Notes under the pieces: model-generated
The model's input: the letters and a program-made list of their open reading frames with translations, nothing else
What the model was told of the DNA's origin: nothing
Databases searched by the model: none
Assembly: GCA_964426545.1 (NCBI GenBank)
Contig: CAYRQP010000004.1
Coordinates: 1-64,000, forward strand
Direction: 5' to 3'
DNA: 64,000 bases
Origin: CAYRQP01 sp964426545
Lineage (GTDB): Bacteria; Fermentibacterota; Fermentibacteria; Fermentibacterales; JCC-6
Made by a program: the position numbers and the translations under genes
Part shown: positions 33,192 to 42,702 of the stretch, in pieces
How the letters are laid out: every line of letters starts with the position of its first letter
Position numbering within the stretch: the first letter of the stretch is position 1

Positions 33192-34071
33192 GCCAGCAGT
33201 TTTTATCAATGACCTGTTCGTAAAATACGGGGATACCACAGCACTCAACGGTCTGTCACTGGAAATACCTTCGAGATGTGTTTTCGGATTGCTTGGTAGA
33301 AACGGTGCAGGCAAAACAACGACAATCAGAACCATTGTAGGGCTTGTCAAACAGCACTCCGGTACTGTTAGTGTTTTCGACCAATCTCCTCAAAACAAAG
33401 ATTTCAACCGCGGAAGAATTTCTGTCCTATTTGCAGAAGACGGACTTGTTCCAGCGCTGACAGCCATAGAAAATCTTACGGTCTGGGCGGGATTTCATGG
33501 TCTGGATAGAGAAGACGGAAGGAAATCAGCAGAAGAAATCCTGGCGAGTATGGGTATCCTGCATTACAAAGATACTAAGGTCAAAGAGCTGTCAACCGGG
33601 AATAAACGGCTTCTTGGATTGGCACGGACGTTCATGCTCCCCTCGGATATGGTCATTCTCGATGAGCCGACAGATTCACTCGACCCTGGCAGGGCGGAAG
33701 AAGTTAGAAAGGCAATTAGTATTCTATCAACAAGCCAGCTTGTACTACTATCAACTCATAATCTGACGGAGGCTGAAGAGCTTTGTGATACAGTTGCCAT
33801 AATAGATGGAAAACTCATAATGTCAGGGAATCCCGGGGAACTCGATAAGGCAACAGATAAATTCATGATGAGGAGTGAATCAGGGAGTGTGAATTTCCGC
33901 GGAGAAATACTCGAACCTGACAGTACCGGCAATATTATTTTGACATGCACAGATATTCCAGCTGATATTCTTGGGGAACTGATAGACACAGGAAACAGAA
34001 TCACATACTTCAAGCAATACCGCCGAAACCTCGCATCCATCTTTCTCGAATTGACAAAGAGGGACAACTGA
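33181..34071 (+). CDS. ABC exporter ATP-binding protein (ABC-2 type)
   Basis: The 296 residues contain Walker A GRNGAGKTTTIRT, a C-loop reading LSTGNKRLLGLAR (a variant of LSGGQ, as in DrrA/NatA/CcmA-like ATPases), Walker B DMVILDEPTDSLDP and the switch His in LLSTHNLTEAEE. A C-terminal domain of about 80 residues follows. It drives the permease encoded one base overlap downstream (GATGG at 34070). The substrate is not indicated; the family exports drugs, sodium, lipids or cofactors. Start ATG 33181 overlaps the creatininase gene. Confidence 0.92.
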   Translation: MTTEPAVFINDLFVKYGDTTALNGLSLEIPSRCVFGLLGRNGAGKTTTIRTIVGLVKQHSGTVSVFDQSPQNKDFNRGRISVLFAEDGLVPALTAIENLTVWAGFHGLDREDGRKSAEEILASMGILHYKDTKVKELSTGNKRLLGLARTFMLPSDMVILDEPTDSLDPGRAEEVRKAISILSTSQLVLLSTHNLTEAEELCDTVAIIDGKLIMSGNPGELDKATDKFMMRSESGSVNFRGEILEPDSTGNIILTCTDIPADILGELIDTGNRITYFKQYRRNLASIFLELTKRDN

Positions 34072-34781
34072 TGGGTGCTGTATTAAGGCGGGAGTGGCTA
34101 CGTTATCAAAGAGCAATGGGAAAAGCGGGATTAGTCCGTTTTGCCGTCCTGTACATCGTGGTTTTCGGTTTTATCCTTCCTAATTCCTTCGAACATCCGG
34201 CGGCGGCATTTGCTGTTTTTGCATTTATTCCGATCTATGTTGCAGGTCCCCTTGCCGTAGATGCATTTGCAGGAGAGCGGGAAAGAAACACACTCGAAAC
34301 GCTTCTAACGGCACCGCTTACACCCGCTCAGTTGCTTTGGGGCAAGGCTCTATTCCCTGTGCTGGTTTCAACTGCCACGGTCTGGCTTGTAATGCTTCTT
34401 TTTACATCGTACAGATTGATAAGCGGTGGAAAACTCCCCGGATTGGAAACAGTCATCACAGTTATGCTGGCGGGGATCCTTATGTCGTTTATGGGTGCAG
34501 TAATAGGTCTGCATGTTTCTATGAAGGCAAAATCAGTAAGAAGCGCACTACAATGGTTCTCCGTTTTTCTCATAATGATAGCACTCGGCATACCTGCCAT
34601 GGTGGAATTTGCCTATCCGTATTTTCCCGATACAATCAAATTACGGATTGAAAGTGCGTTCACAGGAGGGCTGCTTTCTATTGGAAATCTAATAGCGGTG
34701 TTTGTGATAATTGCAGTGTGCTCTGTATTCTGGAAAACTCTCAAGTACCGCACTCGGAGCCTGTGGATTATGAATAAATAG
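34071..34781 (+). CDS. ABC-2 type permease
   Basis: The 236 residues form about six transmembrane helices. FAGERERNTLETLLTAPLTP followed by LLWGKAL is the cytoplasmic coupling motif shared by ABC-2 permeases of the NatB/YhaP and CcmB kind. It overlaps the ATPase gene in a TGATGG junction. Together the two genes make a complete homodimeric exporter. CutA follows 17 bases downstream and may share the transcript. Confidence 0.9.
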   Translation: MGAVLRREWLRYQRAMGKAGLVRFAVLYIVVFGFILPNSFEHPAAAFAVFAFIPIYVAGPLAVDAFAGERERNTLETLLTAPLTPAQLLWGKALFPVLVSTATVWLVMLLFTSYRLISGGKLPGLETVITVMLAGILMSFMGAVIGLHVSMKAKSVRSALQWFSVFLIMIALGIPAMVEFAYPYFPDTIKLRIESAFTGGLLSIGNLIAVFVIIAVCSVFWKTLKYRTRSLWIMNK

Positions 34782-34798
34782 AGACGGAGAGGATATAA

Positions 34799-35166
34799 GT
34801 GACAGAAAAACTGGTTCAAATTGTAACTACCATTGGAACAAGAGATGAAGCGATGGCAATCGGGGAAAAAGCAGTCGACAGCAAATTGGCAGCATGTGCT
34901 CAGATATCCGGACCCATCACAAGTATTTATGAGTGGAAAGGAGAATCCTGCAGGGAGGAAGAATGGGTTTGCACAATGAAAACCGTGGAGAGCCTGTCAG
35001 ATGACCTGATGAATTTTATTCGCGAAATCCATCCTTATGAAACTCCGGAGATAATAGCCGTACCTGTATTGCAGGCATCCTCCGGGTATTCGTTGTGGGT
35101 AGCAGAAAGCACTCATCCCGGAAAACATAAAAAGGAGGTACAGACTAAATCCGTACCTCCTAAAAT

Positions 35167-35188
<22 letters not shown>
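34799..35188 (+). CDS. cutA: CutA1 divalent-ion tolerance protein
   Basis: Starting at GTG 34799 behind GGAGAGGATATAA, the 129 residues hold the CutA core: TIGTRDEAMAIGEKAVDSKL, then AACAQISGPITSIYEWKGE, EEWVCTMKT and HPYETPEIIAVPV. The trimeric ferredoxin-like protein is ubiquitous and of unclear function. The family normally ends soon after the SSGYSLWV strand. Here about 20 extra residues are read through the tRNA-fMet terminator hairpin, and the TGA (35186-35188) lies within the antisense of the tRNA gene. Confidence 0.92.
35125..35161 (-). terminator. rho-independent terminator of tRNA-fMet
   Basis: A nine-base perfect stem (AGGAGGTAC / GTACCTCCT, 35133-35141 and 35153-35161) with an 11-base loop sits six bases past the tRNA 3' end on the minus strand and is followed there by TTTTATGTT. 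On the plus strand the same bases are the C-terminal codons of cutA. Confidence 0.8.
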
Positions 35189-35243
<55 letters not shown>

Positions 35244-35254
35244 ATTGGAATTGA

Positions 35255-35282
35255 ATTATAGGAAAAATAACGCTGATGTCAA
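35255..35282 (-). promoter_or_regulatory. consensus promoter of tRNA-fMet
   Basis: On the minus strand TTGACA (35282-35277), a 16-base spacer and TATAAT (35260-35255), both boxes perfect. This gives a reference for the host's main sigma factor. Confidence 0.85.
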
Positions 35283-35314
35283 GATAAACCCTATTAAGGT
35301 TAAAGGAAGGTAAA

Positions 35315-35866
35315 ATGAAAAGAAAAGCAAAAATAACATCGTGTGCTGTACTTCTGATTCTGATAGTTACTTCGGTACTATTTGCACAAGATATATCTAC
35401 TGAATGCATTGGTACATATGATTCCCGCATCGTTGCTCTTTCATACGGACGGTCTGAAGCGTTCGGAAACTGGATAAGAGACCTAATGGCAGAATATGAA
35501 GAAGCTGTGGAAACGGGGGATACCGCAAGGGTCGATGAATTGGAAACTATGGGAATAGCTATGCAGGAGTTACTTCACAAACAGGTGTTCAGCATCTGGC
35601 CGATTGATGAGATATTGGAGACGGTAGAAGAAGATCTGACTATTGTCATGGAAGAAGTGGGGGTTACTTCTCTCGTCAATATATGGGAAGTCGAAGAAGA
35701 AGACGGAATTGAATATATCGACCTGTCCGATGAGATAGCACAGTTGTTTTACCCCGATGCTGAAACTCTTGGCATCATAGAGGAAATAAAGAAGGTAGAG
35801 CCTGTATCCATAGAAGAAGTCAGCGGGTGCAGTGAAAGTTGCAGCGACTGCGACGACTGCGAATAA
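35315..35866 (+). CDS. secreted protein of unknown function with Cys-rich tail
   Basis: The 183 residues start behind AAAGGAAGGTAAA with signal peptide MKRKAKITSCAVLLILIVTS. The mature part is acidic and helical (ALSYGRSEAFGNWIRDLMAEY, VDELETMGIAMQELLH, EILETVEEDLTIV). It ends in SGCSESCSDCDDCE, five Cys in the last 13 residues. The tail could bind metal or form disulfides. No family is recognised. It stands alone, converging on the TPR-ATPase gene with one base between. Confidence 0.7.
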   Translation: MKRKAKITSCAVLLILIVTSVLFAQDISTECIGTYDSRIVALSYGRSEAFGNWIRDLMAEYEEAVETGDTARVDELETMGIAMQELLHKQVFSIWPIDEILETVEEDLTIVMEEVGVTSLVNIWEVEEEDGIEYIDLSDEIAQLFYPDAETLGIIEEIKKVEPVSIEEVSGCSESCSDCDDCE

Positions 35867-35867
35867 T

Positions 35868-38378
35868 TTATTCTTTCACATCCCAGTTACGGGGGGGGCA
35901 AAAATCATCATGGGAATGACCGGCTTCTATAACCCGTGTTCTCAAATCCAGGAGACACTCGTAATTAGCTGTCTGTCCAAAGCCTTGTTTTTCAATGATA
36001 TGGCGTGCATTCTTAAACCACCGTCTTGCTTCAGCGAGCTTATTCCGGTTGAAATGAACATCGGCTAGAGCAACGCTTAAGAAACACTCCAAAGCATAAT
36101 CCCCGTTACTTAGGGCTATGTCTTTCGCCCGCAGAAGCAGTTCTTCCGCCGAATCCAGTTTATTTCTCTTCAGATGGATGACACTGATGTTTGCGAGCAG
36201 AATTCCTTCATGTTTCCTGTTTTTTATCTCTATGGCTATCTCGAGAGACTGTTTGTAGAGATTAAGGGCTTCATCTGTTCTTCCTAATTTCTCATAGAGT
36301 ACAGCTAAATTACCGAGAACCGTACCTTCATTCCTATGATTACCTATTATGCGTGAGATTTCAAGCGCTTTATTGTAATTGTCCATTGCTTCATCATATT
36401 TTTTCTGTTCATTATTGAGCAAAGCAAGATTCCCGTAGATTACACTAATCATTCGCCGGTTTCCGGCTTTCTTCATAAAGGCAAGGGATTTGCTGTAACA
36501 CACTTCAGAATCGTCATACATTCCGAGTGACTTGTAAACGCCCCCCATATTAATGAGTATTCTTGCTTCAGCGTCTGAATTATGCATTTCTCTTGTTATT
36601 TTCAGGGCTTTCTGGTGAAGAGGCATACTCTCTTTTATGCGCCCCTGTTGAGAGTAGACACTTGCAAGAGAAGACAGGGTTATTTGTCTTAGCAATTTGC
36701 AGTCAGCTGAAACCGTACCAAGAATTTCCAGCAAAATTGCCTCTGCCTTCTTGAATTGCCCCAACTGGATGAGAAACCACGCATACTTTCTTTTAGCTTG
36801 TAACTGCAACATTTCATCCCCGGATTTTTCGGCTACTTCCTGCATATGTCTGATAGATGTTTGCTGTTCATCTCTTCTGCCAAGCACATCGCAAATATCG
36901 GCTTTTAAAGAGAAGATATTAAAGAGTTTCTCTGGTAAAGCTCCAGTCTGCTTTAGTTTCTTTATGAGAGTGTCTGCCCAGAGAAGAGCCTTATTGTTCT
37001 GATATGCCTGTTTTGCCTGAAGAAAGGTTTTTGTTCCCCATTTTATGGTTTGTTCGCTGTCATTCCCATTCAGGTAATGATATGCAATTAAGCCGCAAAT
37101 GCTTTCATTGGCATCAGAGCGCATTTTTGTCAAAGCACCGGCAGCCGCCCTATGCAGCAGTTCCTTCTCAAAATCCTGAATATCGTCATAGATACAGTCA
37201 CGGATGAGAGCATGCTTAAAATGCAACACAGAAGATAAATTTTGATGAGAATACTCAACTATGTTTATCTCCAGCATGAAATCTTCAAGTGCTTTCTGAT
37301 TGTAATTCCTATTCATAAAGCGGAGCACTAACTGCAATTCCCTTATATTGAATTCTATTCCCAGCACGGAAGCTGCCCGCAGAATATCGATTATTTCTTT
37401 TGAATAATCTTTGACGCAGGCACGAAAAAGCGCATTACCGGTAAGTGTGACAGGCGCTAGAACGGTCTCATCCGCAAAAACAGCAGTCCCGTCTTTAACG
37501 CAGATTCTTCCTGCATCAAGAAAGTTAACAACCGTCTGCTTCAGGAAGAGCGGACTCTCTTTCGAAGTATACATTAAGAATGAAAGCAGGTCTTCGCTTA
37601 AATCTGCACAGGATTTGCCGGTTGTATTCTCTATTTGGTGAATCGAGATTGCTCTTGCAGAAGCAGCGTTTATACCACGAAGATAAATATTCTCAATGCG
37701 GACAAAATCAGGATTCAGGGTTGGAACAACGCTTCCGTTGTTTTCATCGTCAGGCCTCTGGGAAAGTATGAAGACAATAGGGTAGTTCGTAACACAATTT
37801 CGGAAAAGCGCATTCAAAATCCGTAGAAATGCAGAATCTATCCACTGAAGGTCATCAAGAAGCACAACCAGTTTCTGCTTCTGTGCCAGCAATTCGAATA
37901 GTATCTGAAAAGCAATCTGGATTTCAAGGAGGCGATCTTGGACGGACAAAGTTCTCAATCGGTGATTATCAGAGTTTATGGAGAGAATCTCCGAAAGAAA
38001 ACAAGCTGATTCGGCAATCGGTTCGAAGTCGATCCTATTAGAAAGCAAATCTGTAAAATCATCATAAGACAACCGGGTTTCAGTGGTTATTCCCAGCAAA
38101 TCTCTTAACAATTCCCCCCAAATACAAAACGGGGGTGCAGCATCCGACACACATTTCCCACGGACTACAAGAGCACTGTCCTCAGAAGCGATTCTTCCAA
38201 ACTCTCTGATAAGAGCAGTTTTACCGATACCTGCTTCACCAGTAACCGAAAAGGCAAAGTGACGGTTGATCAGGTCGTTATTGTTCTGCAGAAAGAGAAT
38301 ATTCCGGAAAACGGCAATCTCATTTTCACGTCCGGTGAAGAAAGAATCGTCAGCCACAGTAGGTTTTGTTCTTTTCAT
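35868..38378 (-). CDS. AAA_16 ATPase with C-terminal TPR repeats
   Basis: The start is placed at ATG 38378 (MKRTKPTVADDSFFTGREN) behind CCGGAG; a longer frame to 38507 overlaps the upstream gene and has no site. The 836 residues contain an AAA_16/STAND ATPase (FTGRENEIAVFRNIL, Walker A VTGEAGIGKTALI near 46, Walker B LVVLLDDLQWID near 174). A helical arm follows and then at least eight TPR repeats from about residue 530 (for example ISVIYGNLALLNNEQKKYDE and GTVLGNLAVLYEKLGRTDEA). This is the regulator/scaffold half found in MalT-like and cyclase-linked STAND proteins, but no DNA-binding or cyclase domain is attached. The partner is unknown. Confidence 0.8.
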   Translation of the reverse strand: MKRTKPTVADDSFFTGRENEIAVFRNILFLQNNNDLINRHFAFSVTGEAGIGKTALIREFGRIASEDSALVVRGKCVSDAAPPFCIWGELLRDLLGITTETRLSYDDFTDLLSNRIDFEPIAESACFLSEILSINSDNHRLRTLSVQDRLLEIQIAFQILFELLAQKQKLVVLLDDLQWIDSAFLRILNALFRNCVTNYPIVFILSQRPDDENNGSVVPTLNPDFVRIENIYLRGINAASARAISIHQIENTTGKSCADLSEDLLSFLMYTSKESPLFLKQTVVNFLDAGRICVKDGTAVFADETVLAPVTLTGNALFRACVKDYSKEIIDILRAASVLGIEFNIRELQLVLRFMNRNYNQKALEDFMLEINIVEYSHQNLSSVLHFKHALIRDCIYDDIQDFEKELLHRAAAGALTKMRSDANESICGLIAYHYLNGNDSEQTIKWGTKTFLQAKQAYQNNKALLWADTLIKKLKQTGALPEKLFNIFSLKADICDVLGRRDEQQTSIRHMQEVAEKSGDEMLQLQAKRKYAWFLIQLGQFKKAEAILLEILGTVSADCKLLRQITLSSLASVYSQQGRIKESMPLHQKALKITREMHNSDAEARILINMGGVYKSLGMYDDSEVCYSKSLAFMKKAGNRRMISVIYGNLALLNNEQKKYDEAMDNYNKALEISRIIGNHRNEGTVLGNLAVLYEKLGRTDEALNLYKQSLEIAIEIKNRKHEGILLANISVIHLKRNKLDSAEELLLRAKDIALSNGDYALECFLSVALADVHFNRNKLAEARRWFKNARHIIEKQGFGQTANYECLLDLRTRVIEAGHSHDDFCPPRNWDVKE

Positions 38379-38464
38379 ATAACTCCGGGGAACTCCATGG
38401 ACGTTCCTGAATATGTTAACTTTTAATCCCATAAAATATATAAAAATGAAATAAAAAGACCAGA

Positions 38465-40891
38465 CTATTCTCCCAAATACAAATCCAGCCATTGCTGTGT
38501 CTCCCACAGAACATGAAGAATAGATTCACGGGCTTCATAACTGTGGCTTTCGAGAGGCAGCATGACAAGACGGGCGACTCCTCCAAGTCCTTTAATTGCA
38601 GCAAAAAAGCGTTCGCTCTGTAGCGGGAAAGTCCCGGAGTTATCGTCGGCTTCTCCGTGTACAATCAAAACGGGTTCGTTTATCATGTCAGCATGCATGA
38701 AAGGCGACATTCCAATATAAATATCAGGTGCTTCCCAAAGCGATCTGTCTTCTGACTGAAATCCAAACGGAGTAAGGGTTCTGTTATATGCTCCGGTCTG
38801 AGCGATTCCTGCCGCAAACAGATCAGTATGTGCAAGCAGATTTGCTGTCATGAATGCTCCGTAGGAATGTCCGCCTATTGCAATCCTGTCCTGGTCGGCA
38901 ACACCCATTTCAACGACTTTGTCCACGGCAGCGGAGGCATTCATGACAAGCTGCTCGATAAAAGTATCGTTCGGCTGTTCGTCTCCTTCCCCTACGATAG
39001 GCATGGACGAGCCGTCGAGAACTGCATAACTCATTGAAAGCCAGATAAGCGGAGACCACCACCCTATATAGTCGAATTCATAGGGAGAGCCTGATATCTG
39101 CCCCGCAGCAGAAGCTGTTTTGTACTCTTCGGGATACGCCCACATAATCAGGGGAAGCGGACCTTCATCGGTCGTATATCCGGGGGGTAGGTAGAGAGTT
39201 CCGGAAAGCAGAATACCGTCCGCCCGGACATAAGTTATCACTTCTTTTTGAATGTCCATTAACTGTGGTGTGGGATGGTCGAAAAAGGTAATCTGAACTT
39301 CTTCACCGGTAGCGGGGTTTAGCACGAAGTAATTTGGAAATTCCGCAACAGATTCCCGCCTGATAAGCAAGGCAGAAGCAGTAGAATCCACAAACATTAC
39401 AGGATCTTCGTAGCAGGGGGGAGAAGATCGGAAAACCTCGCTAGTCTCCTTTGTTCCAAGATTGAACATATTCAGAAATGGTTCATCGCCCTCGGGAGAT
39501 GCTCCACTTCCTTCGAGGAAAATCGAATTGCCTTCATCTGTGGTCAGTAGTACCTGTTCTCCATAAGAAGTTTTACACATTACCGGTGTACCAGGAAAAT
39601 TGTAGAGGTCTTCCCATGAATAACCGAACAGCAATTCAGGGGGAGTCTCAGGACTATCAGGGTACACTCTCCAAATTCTGTGATTCCGGGTATTCCACCA
39701 CCATTCTTTAACCAAAGCAAGGGAGTCATTTCCCCACTGTATTCCCGAAAACCTGTTTTGAAGTTCAGCAAGAACAACCGGCTCCCCGGTGAAAGGAGCA
39801 GACAGCATCAGCACTCTGTCCCGCAATTCAGAATCACTTCCCGCATCCCCGCCGTCGAGTGCTTCCACCCAGCAAAGAGTGGCTCCCACATCTGCACGCC
39901 ATTGAATGGACCGGGGTCCTTCATAAGTGCTGCCGACAGCAATTGGAATACTCTCTCTTACAGGGAAGCCTGCCAGATCAAAAACGGATTCACCGCGAAT
40001 ATTCCAGATGTCGATTTTCTCTGAAAACCTGCCCGCAGTCACTATATTGGAAAAGGGTCTCTGAAGCGTTGCAACAATGAGATACTTCGCATTTGGTGAA
40101 ATCTTGAAATACCAAATCATCTGCGGATCTTGCAGAAGTTCTAAGTTTCCATCCAGACTCACAATAACAAGCTGAGATGTAAGGTGGTATTCGAACAGGT
40201 CCCAATCGTATGGGGTCTCAAGCAAATCCTGATAAGTTCGCGCGGGAGCTTCTGTTCCGTCAGCTACCTGTATATTGGGACCTGTGGGTACATTGCTTTC
40301 AACAGGCGGTGGGCCTCTGTCTTCAGGAACCAGACAACAGATAATTCCGTCACTGGAAGGGAGCCATTTGGGCCATTCATTGGCGGTTAGGCTCAGCACA
40401 GGTCCGGTCAGGGGTTCAGCTGTTGCTGAAGCAATATCGATGATCCAGAGTTCGATCCCCTCAGGAGTTTCATTGGTAAAAGCAATTTTAGACCCGTCAG
40501 GAGACCATACAGTTCTCAATATTCCTGAATCTTCGGGAAGTCCCGAAATCTCCTTTTCTTCAAGTGATGGATACAGCAGGAGAGAAAGGTCTGAATAATG
40601 CCGGCTTCTGCTTGGTGCGTATGTGACAGGGTCGAATCTCATACCGGCAAGACACAGTTCCTCTTTTGCGAGTTCGGCAATCGATGGGTTTCGCAGGGGC
40701 GTGCGGAGAAGCCATGTGGAAAAATTCGGGGAAATACTCACCCACGGAGCCCACTCTGTATCGACAATCTCGATTAAAACAGAATCCGGCTCCATGTATG
40801 GAGTTTCCGCAAAGGACAAAACAAGAAGACCTATAAAAAAAACAACTGGCAAATTAACTCCTGCGAGACGGGACGGTGTCAATTTGGTCAA
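38465..40891 (-). CDS. exported S9-family peptidase (glutamyl/acylaminoacyl-peptidase type)
   Basis: The 808 residues start at TTG 40891 with a hydrophobic signal (VVFFIGLLVLSFAE). A beta-propeller-like region follows (WSPDGSKIAFTNE, EWPKWLPSSDGIICC), then an alpha/beta hydrolase domain. The nucleophile is Ser in IGGHSYGAFMTANLL (about 674), Asp is in VHGEADDNSGT (about 747) and His in LESHSYEARESILH (about 782). This is the layout of prolyl-oligopeptidase-family enzymes acting on short peptides. It is probably periplasmic or secreted and fits the proteolytic secretome in this window. No clear ribosome site precedes the TTG, so the start is approximate. Confidence 0.88.
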   Translation of the reverse strand: MTKLTPSRLAGVNLPVVFFIGLLVLSFAETPYMEPDSVLIEIVDTEWAPWVSISPNFSTWLLRTPLRNPSIAELAKEELCLAGMRFDPVTYAPSRSRHYSDLSLLLYPSLEEKEISGLPEDSGILRTVWSPDGSKIAFTNETPEGIELWIIDIASATAEPLTGPVLSLTANEWPKWLPSSDGIICCLVPEDRGPPPVESNVPTGPNIQVADGTEAPARTYQDLLETPYDWDLFEYHLTSQLVIVSLDGNLELLQDPQMIWYFKISPNAKYLIVATLQRPFSNIVTAGRFSEKIDIWNIRGESVFDLAGFPVRESIPIAVGSTYEGPRSIQWRADVGATLCWVEALDGGDAGSDSELRDRVLMLSAPFTGEPVVLAELQNRFSGIQWGNDSLALVKEWWWNTRNHRIWRVYPDSPETPPELLFGYSWEDLYNFPGTPVMCKTSYGEQVLLTTDEGNSIFLEGSGASPEGDEPFLNMFNLGTKETSEVFRSSPPCYEDPVMFVDSTASALLIRRESVAEFPNYFVLNPATGEEVQITFFDHPTPQLMDIQKEVITYVRADGILLSGTLYLPPGYTTDEGPLPLIMWAYPEEYKTASAAGQISGSPYEFDYIGWWSPLIWLSMSYAVLDGSSMPIVGEGDEQPNDTFIEQLVMNASAAVDKVVEMGVADQDRIAIGGHSYGAFMTANLLAHTDLFAAGIAQTGAYNRTLTPFGFQSEDRSLWEAPDIYIGMSPFMHADMINEPVLIVHGEADDNSGTFPLQSERFFAAIKGLGGVARLVMLPLESHSYEARESILHVLWETQQWLDLYLGE

Positions 40892-41040
40892 CTAACTTGA
40901 CCATATACAAACTTGAATCGAAATATAACGACACATATATAATATACTATGACAATTACAGGACATGTTGAACATCAATTAGAGAATTTCCTCGACGGCA
41001 TTATATTTCTATTTTGAAACGCAGTAATCGAAAGGAACCA

Positions 41041-42009
41041 GTGAAGCAGAACAAGAAACATATCTTCCGCATGTTATTCACCGCAGGGGGGATACTTCTT
41101 ACCATAGCGGCCCTCTACTATCTTGGTGATACCCTTCTTAAGGGTGTAGATGAAGCCGGCGGATTAGATAAACTGATGAACTTTCATACGGGATATTTTA
41201 TACTGTCCAGTGGATTGTTGTTCTTCCACCTCTTTCTTGCGGCATGGTCATGGATGCTTGCCTGCCGCACCGCCGGAACCGAGATATCATTCAAACAGGC
41301 GTTCAATATTCACTTTCTTGCGCAGGTAGGAAAATACATCCCGGGTAAAGTTTGGGGTGCAGTCGGTAAAGTAGGACTTTCAAAAAAAGAGGGAATTCCA
41401 TCTGTTCATATAGGTTATGCCCTTGTCCTCGAAACGCTTTTCATAGTTTCTGCCTGCCTGTTGATGGCTCTTCCGCTTGTTCCCGATGCTGCTGCGAAAA
41501 TAGGATTAGGCACAGCAGGATCTGTGATTGCTGCAACAATGGGCGCACTAATTATTCTGGTTACAGCCCACCCCGGAATATTAAAGAAGGTATTGAAGCT
41601 TGCTGGCAAAGTGATGAAGAAAGATATGGAAGTGCATGATCCGGGATTCATCAACGTTCTTAAACTCCTGCCGGTATATCTTCTGGTATTCCTGTCTCTG
41701 GGAGTGGCATTCTTCTATTTTGCCAGGAGTTTCGGGCTGGAACTTCCGCCCTTCAAAGGACTCTTTCTCTATCCTATGGCTGTGGGGATTGGTTTTATAG
41801 CGATATTTTCTCCCGGGGGACTTGGTATCCGCGAGATTTCCCTCCTCTGGCTTATTCTGCTCATAGTACCTATCGATATCAACGGATTCATGCAGCAATC
41901 TGAATATGATGCCCTTACATCCCTTGTTTCCGTTGCCGCCCGCATCTGGATAACAGCCGGTGAAGCCGTTGCCTTCCTTATAGCCGCCGCCCTCTGGCAC
42001 CGTAAATAG
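41041..42009 (+). CDS. lysylphosphatidylglycerol synthase TM-region / UPF0104 membrane protein
   Basis: GTG 41041 with AAAGGAA upstream is preferred over TTG 41014. The 322 residues form seven or eight helices with FNIHFLAQVGKYIPGKVWG, then a central hydrophilic loop and GIGFIAIFSPGGLGIREISLL. The PGKVWG and FSPGGLGIRE blocks are diagnostic of the LPG_synthase_TM (PF03706) family of flippase-like or glycolipid-related proteins. The catalytic lysyl-transfer domain of MprF is absent. Substrate is unknown; it is probably linked to lipid or polysaccharide export. Confidence 0.85.
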   Translation: MKQNKKHIFRMLFTAGGILLTIAALYYLGDTLLKGVDEAGGLDKLMNFHTGYFILSSGLLFFHLFLAAWSWMLACRTAGTEISFKQAFNIHFLAQVGKYIPGKVWGAVGKVGLSKKEGIPSVHIGYALVLETLFIVSACLLMALPLVPDAAAKIGLGTAGSVIAATMGALIILVTAHPGILKKVLKLAGKVMKKDMEVHDPGFINVLKLLPVYLLVFLSLGVAFFYFARSFGLELPPFKGLFLYPMAVGIGFIAIFSPGGLGIREISLLWLILLIVPIDINGFMQQSEYDALTSLVSVAARIWITAGEAVAFLIAAALWHRK

Positions 42010-42131
42010 GGGACATTGGTTACTTTGTTAACTTATAATGGGACACTAGTGATCTATTAAACAAACATTTGAAAGAGGAACTAAAAAAAAGTGATTTTAT
42101 GTGACCGAAAGTGGTGTTCTGCAGATTCAGC

Positions 42132-42701
42132 TCACCACCTAATCTGACCATTAGCAAGACTGCCCATAGTACCTGTGCTGTCAGAATACCCGCCTGTAAT
42201 AGACCGTATTCCGCCTGTTTCCCAGCGCCAGGTATACATGCAGTTATCTTCGGTATATGCAGAACTCCATAGAAGCTCTACAATCAGATTATCATCGCAG
42301 GAGTATCAGTACTGTGAATCGAGAGAAAAAAATCGGCCCATTCATCACCTGACGAGGAAACAACAATGGAGTCCCTTTGAAAGACACATTCTCTTGTTCC
42401 GGGAGTGTAGTTCTCGGCAAAACCGGACGACAGCATAGAAAGGTCTGTAAGAGCCAGGTAGATAGCGAAATCATAGAAAATACCTTCACAGGTATCCCCC
42501 GGTGAGCGCTGAACGGAAAGTTCTTCAATAATGACACCGGTGTTTACCTCTTCGGCAAGCACTACCCCCTGGTAGTGAAGTGATGCACCTCAACCAATTC
42601 CAAGCGGCACACACTCCGGGACTTCGGGATTGCCAATGGTAATGTCGGCACAAAAACAGAACAGTGGGGTCAGAGTAAGCAGCGCGATCAAAAAACGCAT
42701 A
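42132..42701 (-). pseudogene. decayed secreted protein, copy B
   Basis: The remains begin at ATG 42701 (MRFLIALLTLTPLF, a signal peptide), which overlaps the end of copy A as TGATATG. A one-base shift near 42660 changes frame to ADITIGNPEVPECVPLGIG. An in-frame TGA at 42590-42592 interrupts before GASLHYQGVVLAEEVNTG. That frame runs to 42284, and after another shift the protein continues as DNLIVELLWSSAYTEDNCM and ends QIRW-TGA at 42132. Codon-level conservation across the breaks shows a real former gene of about 190 residues. It is paralogous to copy A (both have x-Y-Q-G-V followed by E-(I/V)-x-x-x-x-x-I-E-E). Confidence 0.6.
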
Positions 42702-42702
42702 T

